NCBI GenBank assembly: GCA_963785155.1
Contig: CAWAUB010000008.1
Span: 62,001 to 126,000, forward strand
Reading direction: 5' to 3'
Length of the DNA: 64,000 nucleotides
Source of the DNA: DASUSH01 sp963785155
Lineage (GTDB): Bacteria > Actinomycetota > Thermoleophilia > Solirubrobacterales > 70-9
Below the pieces are notes generated by a model. The model saw nothing but the letters and a program-made list of their open reading frames with translations, was not told the origin of the DNA and did no database searches. Positions within the stretch are counted from its first letter, which is position 1. Every line of letters begins with the position of its first letter. The translations under genes were made by a program, and so were the position numbers. This document shows positions 28,492-35,731 of the stretch, piece by piece.

Positions 28492-28514
28492 GCGGCGAGG
28501 GTATCCCTCGCATC

Positions 28515-28520
28515 TACAAT
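28515..28520 (+). promoter_or_regulatory. Candidate -10 box of tRNA-Ser(GCT)
   Basis: TACAAT lies ten bases before the mature tRNA 5' end. The same hexamer occurs 29 bases before tRNA-Arg at 38187-38192. The shared sequence and position before two tRNA genes make a vegetative -10 plausible. A -35 box is not evident. Confidence 0.45.
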
Positions 28521-28530
28521 CCGGGCCTCC

Positions 28531-28619
28531 GGAGAGGTGGCCGAGTGGCTGAAGGCACTCGCCTGCTAAGCGAGTAGGGGGCGCAAGCTCTCTCGAGGGT
28601 TCGAATCCCTCCCTCTCCG
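28531..28619 (+). tRNA. tRNA-Ser (anticodon GCT)
   Basis: Acceptor GGAGAGG pairs with CCTCTCC, discriminator G at 28619. D-arm GGCCGAGTGGCTGAAGGC, anticodon loop CTGCTAA with GCT (AGC/AGU codons), a long GC-rich variable arm typical of serine, and T-arm GGTTCGAATCC. No encoded CCA. A DUF559 gene bracketed by hairpin repeats begins about 15 bases downstream. Confidence 0.96.
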
Positions 28620-28633
28620 TTAATTGGGGGGGC

Positions 28634-28677
28634 GAACGTCCCGCATGCCCGCACTTATGCAGGTATGAGGGACGTTC
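28634..28677. repeat. 44-nt hairpin repeat, copy A
   Basis: Two 16-nt arms (GAACGTCCCGCATGCC and GGTATGAGGGACGTTC) with a 12-nt loop; 15 of 16 positions pair, one as G-T. Copies B (29536-29579) and C (49357-49400) have exactly the same length and outer arms. The ATG of the DUF559 gene (28665) lies inside the right arm. Copy A is 14 bases past tRNA-Ser(GCT). Confidence 0.85.
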
Positions 28678-29537
28678 GCATCGCGGAGCTCGCTGCCCGC
28701 CAGTTCAACCGCGTGTCGCGTCGCCAGCTGCTGGACCTTGGGCTCGGCTGGGACACGATCGATCGCCGAATTCGCGCTGGACGGCTCGTCGTCGTGGAGC
28801 AGGGCGTGTTTGCGATCGCGCCTGCGCTCGAGCACGACGAGTGGGGCAAGTGGATGGGTGCCACTTTGACCGCACCCGGGAGCGTGCTGAGTCACCACAG
28901 CCTCGCCGCGGCACTCGGACTGTGGTCGCTCTCGCGTTCGTACGAGACCGTTACGAGACCTGGAAATGGAGGCCCGAGGAGGCACGGGGGAATCCTCGTC
29001 CACCGCAGCTCCACGCTTGCAGGCGACTGCACCGAGCTCCTGGGTATTCCGGCAACGTCGGTCCCGCGCAATCTGCTCGATCTTGCGAGTGCTGGGGTGA
29101 GCGATCGTGCACTTGCGAGGGCCGTGCGCGAAGCGGTTCGACTGCAGCACCTATCCCTTCATGGGCTTGGCGACGCTTTGGGCCGCTACTGGCGGCGGCG
29201 AGGGTCGCGTCGTCTCGCCCTGACCGTTGCCCGCTACGCCGACCTGCCGCTCGAACGGGCGCGCAGCGGCGCTGAGATCCGCGCGCTCGAGGTCCTGCGA
29301 GCGGCTGGACGCCCGATGCCCCGTCTCAACGTCCGCGTCGCCGGTGAAGAGGCTGACCTCTCTTGGCCTTACGAGCGCCTCATCATCGAGATCGACGGCG
29401 GCCCTTTCCACTTGGACATCGGCGAAGACGCACGCAAGGAGGCATCGTGGACGGGCGCAGGCTGGACGGTCCGCCGCCTCCCATCGGACGACGTCTACAA
29501 CCACCCAAGTCGCCTCCTAGCCCTCGCCTCTCCTTGA
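28665..29537 (+). CDS. AbiEi-like winged-helix plus DUF559 nuclease-fold protein
   Basis: 290 residues, intact paralogue of the broken gene at 3389-4335. The N-terminal winged helix is at about 5-60 (AELAARQFNRVSRRQLLDLG, IDRRIRAGRLVVVEQGVFAIAP). The middle domain, 60-190, has LSHHSLAAALGLW and GIPATSVPRNLLDLAS. The C-terminal DUF559 domain (about 210-290) has LNVRVAGEEADLSWPYERLIIEIDGGPFH followed by a helix and WTVRRLPSDDV, the layout of Vsr-like PD-(D/E)XK nucleases with candidate acidic residues in EADLSW and IEIDGG. Start and stop codons both fall inside copies of the same hairpin repeat. No cognate toxin is adjacent. Role unknown; a mobile unit or defence protein is possible. Confidence 0.82.
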   Translation: MRDVRIAELAARQFNRVSRRQLLDLGLGWDTIDRRIRAGRLVVVEQGVFAIAPALEHDEWGKWMGATLTAPGSVLSHHSLAAALGLWSLSRSYETVTRPGNGGPRRHGGILVHRSSTLAGDCTELLGIPATSVPRNLLDLASAGVSDRALARAVREAVRLQHLSLHGLGDALGRYWRRRGSRRLALTVARYADLPLERARSGAEIRALEVLRAAGRPMPRLNVRVAGEEADLSWPYERLIIEIDGGPFHLDIGEDARKEASWTGAGWTVRRLPSDDVYNHPSRLLALASP

Positions 29538-29579
29538 ACGTCCCGCGTGCCCGCACATAGCGCGGCGTGCGGGACGTTC
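29536..29579. repeat. 44-nt hairpin repeat, copy B
   Basis: Arms GAACGTCCCGCGTGCC and GGCGTGCGGGACGTTC pair at all 16 positions (two G-T), with a 12-nt loop beginning CGCAC, as in copy A. The stop codon TGA of the DUF559 gene (29535-29537) overlaps its first two bases. It could double as a transcription terminator, but no T-tract follows. Confidence 0.85.
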
Positions 29580-29621
29580 GCCGCGGATGTCCTCGCGGGG
29601 CCATCCCGTCGGCGCGGCAGA

Positions 29622-30431
29622 ATGCGCCCGGTGCGATACCCGCTGGAGGATCGATATCGGCCCGGGATGGCGTTCGCGATCGCGCTCGGGGTGGCGGGGC
29701 TCGCCACGATCGGCATCGCGATCGCTACCGGGCGCTTCGACGACGAGACCGATCCGACCGCCGCGGTCGGCACCACCCCTGCGAACGTCGCCAACGGCGA
29801 GTCCGTTCCCGCATCGGGCGACGCCGCCGCCGAGCAGCCCGCCGTGCACGAGCTGGTAGCGGTGAAGGAGGGCGCCCAGGTCGCGGTTCTCGACGCTCCC
29901 AATGGCGAACGGCTCGGCACCGTTGCCGATACGACCGTCTTCGGCAACCCGAGCGTCCTCTCCGTCACCGATCGCCGCGGCCCCTGGCTCGGAGTCGAGT
30001 CGGAGCTCGCCGGCAACGATCCGGTGGCCTGGGTCGAATCGGCGTCTTCGCGCCTCGAGCCGGGGACGACGCCGTACTCGATCGAGATCGACCTGCTCGC
30101 GCGCAAACTCGAGCTGCGGCGCGGCACCCGCGTGGCCGATGAGATGCCGATCACCGTCGGGCCTTCAGCCGACGCCCTCCCGGAGGGCCGCTTCGCCATC
30201 AGCGACCGGATCGAGGGCGGGGTGAGCCCGGCGCTCGGAGCCGGGGCGCTCGCGATGACCGCCGTCGCCGAGGTCCTGCCCCCGGACTGGCCGTTCGGTG
30301 ACCGGGTCGCGATCCACGGCGGCAGGGCGAAGGGGGACCCGGCCGCCGCCAGCGTGCGGGTCAACGACGCGGACATGAAGATCCTGCTCGCCCGGGTCCC
30401 GCTCGGGGCGCCGGTCTACGTCGTCCGCTAG
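29622..30431 (+). CDS. YkuD/L,D-transpeptidase-like protein lacking the catalytic cysteine
   Basis: 269 residues from ATG 29622. One membrane anchor (AFAIALGVAGLATIGIAIATG), an Ala/Glu-rich spacer, an SH3-like strand set (AQVAVLDAPNGERLGTVAD), and then a YkuD-type domain from about residue 150 (YSIEIDLLARKLELRRGTRV, ALPEGRFAISDRI). The active-site block should read HGTxxxxxxGxxxSHGCIRM; here it is VAIHGGRAKG and then AAASVRVNDADM, so the His is kept but Cys aligns with Ser and the Gly with Ala. Peptidoglycan cross-linking activity is therefore doubtful. It converges on the acyltransferase gene with a 4-bp stop overlap. Confidence 0.75.
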   Translation: MRPVRYPLEDRYRPGMAFAIALGVAGLATIGIAIATGRFDDETDPTAAVGTTPANVANGESVPASGDAAAEQPAVHELVAVKEGAQVAVLDAPNGERLGTVADTTVFGNPSVLSVTDRRGPWLGVESELAGNDPVAWVESASSRLEPGTTPYSIEIDLLARKLELRRGTRVADEMPITVGPSADALPEGRFAISDRIEGGVSPALGAGALAMTAVAEVLPPDWPFGDRVAIHGGRAKGDPAAASVRVNDADMKILLARVPLGAPVYVVR

Positions 30432-31801
30432 TCGCCGACCTGCTCGCCGATCGCCGACTCGATCGCACCCGAGAGGTCGTCGATGTCGGCGAGCGCGTCG
30501 CGGTCGCCCACGAGGCCGAAGTAGACGCCGCCGTCGTAGCTGACGACACCGATCGACAGCGCGTGCCCCTGGGGTGAGAGCGGAACGAACGGATAGACCT
30601 CGCGCATCCGGCTGCCGAGCAGGTAGAAGGGGAGTTGCGGTCCCGGCACGTTCGAGATCACGAGGTTCCACGTCAGCGGCCGGTTCATCGCTCCGGAGAG
30701 CACGCGGTTGATCGTCGGCGGGGCCCAGCCGGTCGCCTCGATCACGAGCGACGCCGCGTGCGCCTGTTCGGACTCCTTGAGCCGCGTGGTCGTCGCATGG
30801 ATGGTCTCGAGTCGCCGCACCGGATCTCGTTCACCCAGCGGCAGCGGCACGAGCAGGGTCGCGATCCGGTTGCCCAGGTCGTGCTGCTCCTCCGGCCGGC
30901 GGATCGACATCGGCACGAGCGCGACGAGCTGGTCGGGGACGCGATCGCCACGGCCCTCGAGGAAAGTCCGCAGCGCGCCGGTCGCGACGGCGAGGATCAC
31001 ATCGTTGACGGTCGCCCCGGTCTCGCCGCGGGCCCCCTTGATCTGATCGAGGGTGGTGCTCGCGAAGCCGAGACGGCGATCGCGGCCAATCTCCACGTTG
31101 ATCGACATCTTCTTCGCGCTCGGGCCGCCGGCGGCCAGGCTGGTGAAGCCCTCGGCCGTCTTGATCACCCGGCTCGCCGTCTCGCGAGGCATCGTCACCG
31201 CGCCGAGCGCTGCCTTGCGCGCGGTCTTCAGCGGCCGGCGGATGCGGTCGCGAGCGCCGCGAATCAGCAGCATCTCCGGGCTCGGCTCGTCGGCGTCGAC
31301 GCGCTCCTCGGAGATCTCCATCTCCGTCCCCTCGGGATTAGGGTCGAGCATGATCGTCCCGACGTCGACCGCCGAGACACCGTCGACCAGCGCGTGGTGG
31401 GTCTTCGAGATCGCGGCGTGGCGCTTCTTCTCGAGGCCCTCGATCAGATAGAGCTGCCAGAGGGGGCGGTTGAAGTCGAGCGGCTCGGACATCACCCTGC
31501 CGACCAGCTCGCGGAGCTGCGCCATACTTCCGGGGCGGGGCAGAGCGAGGTGACGGACGTGCCATTCGAGGTCAAAAGCGGGGTCGTCGGACCATTCAGG
31601 GTTGGAGAGCCCGAGCGGCACCTTGGTCACGCGCTGGCGGAAGCGGGGCACGAGCGCCAGCCTGGTCTGGACGTGCTCGAGGAACTCGTCGAACGGCGGC
31701 GGCTTGCCCTCCAGCACGATCGTCGCGCCGACGTGGACATGGATCGGGCCCCGCTCCGCGAGCAGGCTCGACATGTCGGAAGAGGAGAGGCGCTCGGTCA
31801 T
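30428..31801 (-). CDS. Wax ester synthase/diacylglycerol acyltransferase (WS/DGAT)
   Basis: 457 residues from ATG 31801. Transfers acyl groups from acyl-CoA to alcohols or diacylglycerol in storage lipid synthesis. The catalytic HHxxxDG motif is present (SKTHHALVDGVSAVD, about residue 130). N-terminal family marks are MTERLSSSDMSSLLAE and FRQRVTKVPLGL, and the C-terminal WNLVISNVPGPQLPFYLLGSRM and ALSIGVVSYDGGVYFG are also typical. Length is normal. It is divergent from the GH9 gene, with 54 bp between starts. Wax ester versus triacylglycerol preference cannot be read. Confidence 0.93.
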   Translation of the reverse strand: MTERLSSSDMSSLLAERGPIHVHVGATIVLEGKPPPFDEFLEHVQTRLALVPRFRQRVTKVPLGLSNPEWSDDPAFDLEWHVRHLALPRPGSMAQLRELVGRVMSEPLDFNRPLWQLYLIEGLEKKRHAAISKTHHALVDGVSAVDVGTIMLDPNPEGTEMEISEERVDADEPSPEMLLIRGARDRIRRPLKTARKAALGAVTMPRETASRVIKTAEGFTSLAAGGPSAKKMSINVEIGRDRRLGFASTTLDQIKGARGETGATVNDVILAVATGALRTFLEGRGDRVPDQLVALVPMSIRRPEEQHDLGNRIATLLVPLPLGERDPVRRLETIHATTTRLKESEQAHAASLVIEATGWAPPTINRVLSGAMNRPLTWNLVISNVPGPQLPFYLLGSRMREVYPFVPLSPQGHALSIGVVSYDGGVYFGLVGDRDALADIDDLSGAIESAIGEQVGD

Positions 31802-31855
31802 GGCCGGCCGCGGCGCGAGCCTATCCGCATCGCTCGGCTCGGTCTTTCCCTGGCG

Positions 31856-33467
31856 ATGGCGACCCTCCTTGCGCTTCCCGCGCTCGCCGCGGCGAAGGGC
31901 CTGCCGACGGTGATCCGCACTGGCGGCCCGAGCGCTCCCGGGGACGCCAAGGTGGCGATCGTCGCCTCGGACAAGAACCTCGGCGGCAAGCGGTTCGAGA
32001 TCGACGGCGCCGGCATCAGCGGCAAGCTGCGGCCGGCGAAGGGCTTCAGCGGACCCTGGAAGCATGCCTTCGCCGCCGACCTTTCCCAGGTCACCGAACC
32101 CGGCAGCTACCGGGTGAGCGTCGCCGGGCAACGCTCGAAGCCCTGGATCGTCCTCGGCGAGGGCGCACGGCCGGCCCTCCAGGTGATGCTCGACTACTTC
32201 GCCACCAATCGCGACGGCAATGAGCCCGCGCTCCTTCACGGCCCCGCGCACCTGAACGATGCGGTCCTGCCCGACGGGCGCCGGATCGCCCTGCAGGGCG
32301 GCTGGATGGACGCCGGCGACATGATCCACTTCACCCAGACGACCGGCTTCGCCGCGACGCTGCTCCAGCTGGCCGCCCGCCTCGATCCCGCCGATGCCGC
32401 GGCACTCAACTCGGAGGCCGACGTCGGAGTCCGATGGCTCGCGGCCGCCCATCCGGAGCCGGGCCTCTTCATCGCACAGCTCGGCGACTCGCGTGATCAC
32501 GACCTCGGCTTCCGCGACCCGGCATCCGACGACGCATCCGGAGAGCCGGGGATCGGCCAGCGGATCGCCTACCCGGGTATCGGCGGCGACGTCGCCGGCA
32601 AGGTGGCCGCCGCGCTCGCGCTCGCCGCGATGCGGACTCCGGCGGGGTCCGAGCGCGCGGCCCTCACCCAGCAGGCGCGCGACTGGTATGCGGCGGGCGA
32701 GGCGGCCGGCGGGCCGTTGCGCGGGCTGCCCGAGATCGCCGGCGACTTCTACTTCACCGACAGCCACGAGGACGACCTCGCCGGGGCGGCGATGATGCTC
32801 TTCCGGCTGACCGGCGAGCAGGTCTTCGTCGCCGACGCCGTCGACTACCTGCAGGGATCGGCGAGCCGGATCGGCTTCGGCGTCTACGACATGGGTTCGC
32901 TCGCCGCCGCCGACCTCTGCGGCGCGCTCTTCTCGCCGCCGGTCGACGACGCTGCGGCGCGGGACTTCGGCTGCCAAACGCTCGCCGAGGCCGCGTCGGA
33001 CGCGCGGGCGATCGCGCGCCAGACGGCGTTCGGCAACCCCGGGCCGTTCTCCTGGGGCACGACCGCCGAGCTGGGCAGCTACGGCAGCGCCGCCGCGCTC
33101 GCGGGACGCGCCGGCCTCGCCGCCGACGGGCTCGCCGTCGCGGCAGGAGCCCGCGACTACCTGCTCGGCCGCAACCCGTGGGGCGCCAGCTTCGTCACCG
33201 GCTTCGGCCCGAAGGCGCCGAAGGAGCCGCACCACTGGGCGAGCGTCTTCGGCAACGGCCTGCCGAACGGGGCCGTGGTCGGCGGCCCTGCTCCGCTCGA
33301 CCAGCTGACCGAGCAGGACTTCGGCAAGGGACAGCTCGGCCTTCGCGAAGTTCTCGACGAAGAAGGCCTCCTACGAGGACCGCCGCGCGAACTACGTCAA
33401 CTCGGAGCCGGCGATCGACTACACCGCCGCCTCGATCCTCCTGATCGCCGCCGTGAACGGCCAGTGA
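31856..33467 (+). CDS. Secreted GH9 cellulase/endoglucanase, one frameshift
   Basis: About 536 residues after repair, from ATG 31856 with a short signal peptide (ATLLALPALAAAKG). An N-terminal Ig-like CelD_N domain (about 20-105) precedes the (alpha/alpha)6 GH9 domain. Catalytic marks are GGWMDAGDM (the DAGD aspartates), FYFTDSHEDDLAGAAMMLF, LLGRNPWGASFVTGFG and the final ANYVNSEPAIDYTAA with the acid Glu. An extra G in the run 33328-33330 shifts the frame just before this last motif. Its stop overlaps the phoD start in GTGA, so the two are translated together. Extracellular breakdown of cellulose or a beta-glucan is inferred. Confidence 0.9.
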
Positions 33468-35029
33468 CCCTGACCCGTCGGGCCGTGCTGCGCCACGCGG
33501 CGGTCGGCTCGGCGGCGCTGGCGGTCGGCGGCGCAGTTCCCGGCTGGGCCCGGCTCCGGCCGCCGCTCCTCGCCGAGGGCCGCTTCGAGACAGGGGTGCT
33601 CGCCGGCTTCCCCGGCGAGCGCTCGGCGATCCTGATGACGCGGGTGGCCGGGCTCGAGCGCGCCGGGCGCCTGCGCTACGAGATCGCCACCGATCCCGGA
33701 TTCGACCGCGTCGTCGAGGCGGGGGAGACCCGCGTGCGCCCGAACTCGGACTTCACCGCCCGCGAGACGGTCAAGGGGCTGAAGCCGGGCGAGCGCTACT
33801 GGTACCGCTTCGAGACGGCCGTCGCGACTCGCCGGTCGGCAGCTTCAAGACGCGGCGGCCGGTCGACTCCGCCGAGCCGGTCCGGATCGGCTTCTTCTCC
33901 TGCCAGGGCTGGCAGGCGGGCTTCTACACCGCCCACGCGGGACTCGCCCAGGAGGACCTGGACCTCGTCGTCTCGCTCGGCGACTACATCTACGAGCTGA
34001 CCGACGACGACGGCCCGCGCGAGGACACGATCGGACCCGACGGCGACGGCGAGGCCCAGACGCTCGCCGAGTACCGCGAGAAGTACCACCTCTACCAATC
34101 CGACGCCGACCTGCAGGCGACCCATGCCGCGCACGGCTTCGCCTGCGTCTGGGACGACCACGAGCTCGAGTCCGGCTGGCAGGGCCCGCACGAGGGCGAG
34201 ACCCAGGGCCGCCCGCGCCGCGTGCCATACGAGCAGCGCGTGAAGAACGGCCGGCGCGCATTCTTCGAGCACCTGCCGGTGCCACGCGTCTCCGGCAATT
34301 CGGCGCGGATCTACCGCACGATCCCGCTCGGGCGATCGGCAGAGCTGTTCATGCTCGACCTGCACTCCTACGCGTCGAACTACGTCTGCGGCTTCGCGAT
34401 CCCGCCGCCGCCCGTGCCCGGAGGCCTCGAACCCGGCGTTCACGATGCTCGGCGGGGTCCAGAAGGAGTGGCTGAAGGCCGGCCTCGAGCGTTCGGGCGC
34501 TCGGTGGAAGGTGCTCGGCAACTCGCTGATGATGATGTCGCTCGACCTGTTCCCGAACCAGTCGTTCAACTACAGCCAGTGGGACGGATACGAGGTCGAG
34601 CGGCGCGAGCTGATGCAGCACATCCTCGATCGCGGGATCGACGGCGTCACCGTCGTCAGCGGCGACATCCACACCTTCTTCGCCGGCTCGGTGACGACGA
34701 CCGGCCGCGCGACCGGGACCGCGGCGGCGACGGAGTTCGTCGGCGGCTCGATCTCATCCGAGGGGATCGCGCAGGGGGTCTCGGAGGCGATCGGGGCGCC
34801 CGAGGACTCCGATCAGACCCAGTTCGTCACCCAGCGACTGCGCGAGGTCAACCCGCACTTCGCCTTCGTCGACACGGTCAACCGCGGCTACGCGGTTCTC
34901 GAGGCGACCACCGACGAGCTGCGCGTCGACTTCCGCGGGCCGGCAACGGTCTACGAGCCGGCCGCGGAGATGCGCACCTGGGCGAGCTTCCGGGTGGACC
35001 CGGAGCGGCCCGTCGTCGAGCAGGTCTGA
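33464..35029 (+). CDS. phoD: PhoD-like alkaline phosphatase/phosphodiesterase, two compensating frameshifts
   Basis: 521 residues after repair from GTG 33464. A Tat-type signal (LTRRAVLRHAAVGSAALAVGG) fits PhoD, which folds with Fe and Ca in the cytoplasm. An N-terminal Fn3-like domain is followed by the metallophosphatase with SLGDYIYE, VWDDHELESG, LGNSLMMMS and VVSGDIHTFFAG. One base is missing near 33826 and one extra lies at 34423-34424, so overall length is preserved. Translationally coupled to the GH9 gene upstream. It releases phosphate from extracellular phosphodiesters or monoesters by family knowledge. Confidence 0.9.
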
Positions 35030-35041
35030 GATCCGCGGGCG

Positions 35042-35101
35042 CTACGCGAGCAGGATTACGAGAACGATGATGATCAGCAGCGTGCCGATTCCGATGTACA
35101 T
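35042..35101 (-). CDS. 19-residue single-helix membrane peptide
   Basis: ATG 35101 to TAG 35042 encodes MYIGIGTLLIIIVLVILLA, a single hydrophobic helix. A near-perfect Shine-Dalgarno AAGGAGG (35106-35112) sits four bases before the ATG, the best in the neighbourhood, which is the main reason to believe it is translated. It is divergent from the Gly-rich protein gene at 35180. Similar tiny Ile/Leu/Val peptides are known in actinomycetes, but I cannot name a function. Confidence 0.6.
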   Translation of the reverse strand: MYIGIGTLLIIIVLVILLA

Positions 35102-35179
35102 CCTTCCTCCTTGAGTCGGTGGCCCGAGGTAAGTACCCGGGTCCTGCGACTCGTAATCCGCCCTGGTTAGGATCGGCTC

Positions 35180-35668
35180 GTGGGCTTCTTCGACTTCCTC
35201 AGGCGCCGCCGCCTGCCGGTCCGGGTCTCGCGCCACGAGCACAACGACATCAACTGGTGGTGGCTCTACTACCACCAGCACAGCGTCGCCGGCGACGACA
35301 CGCGCCGGGAGCAGTTCGAGGACGTCTGCCGCCAGTACGGGGTCGATGCGCGGAGCCAGGGGGAGGTCGACGTCCGCAGCGTCCCCGGGCTCGAGGACGC
35401 ACTCGCCGACACCTGCCGCCAGAACGGGATCGAGGCCCCCGCCGCGGACGCCGTCGTCACCTACGACGCGACGACCGCCACGGTCGAGCTTCCGAGCGGG
35501 GCGGATGCGAGCACCTGGTCGGCGGTCGGCGACTCCGGTGGCTGGAGCGGCGACTCGGGCGGTGGCGGTGGCGATTTCGGCGGCGGTGGTGGCGATTCAG
35601 GTGGCGGGGGCGGCGACTCCGGCGGTGGCGGGGGAGACGGCGGCGGTGGAGGAGGCGGCGGCGAGTGA
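35180..35668 (+). CDS. Protein with glycine-rich tail, unknown function
   Basis: 162 residues from GTG 35180. The N-terminal part (1-110) is charged and rich in aromatics (MGFFDFLRRRRLPVRV, DINWWWLYYHQH), with helical segments and two Cys (EDVCRQYG, ADTCRQNG) in repeated contexts. The final 45 residues are tandem GGGGGD/GGGGGDS units, a low-complexity tail typical of surface or membrane-tethered proteins. No signal peptide is clear. I do not recognise the family. Confidence 0.7.
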   Translation: MGFFDFLRRRRLPVRVSRHEHNDINWWWLYYHQHSVAGDDTRREQFEDVCRQYGVDARSQGEVDVRSVPGLEDALADTCRQNGIEAPAADAVVTYDATTATVELPSGADASTWSAVGDSGGWSGDSGGGGGDFGGGGGDSGGGGGDSGGGGGDGGGGGGGGE

Positions 35669-35731
35669 CGCCGATCGCCTCGGCCCGAACCGGCTCGCTC
35701 GCCGGCGTCCACTGCTAGAACTCGTCGCGGT

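Noticed and set aside
30635..31855. Long upstream extension of the GH9 reading frame across the WS/DGAT gene
   Set aside because: The sequence is antisense to a well-supported acyltransferase and has Arg/His-rich shadow composition; the GH9 signal peptide begins at 31856.
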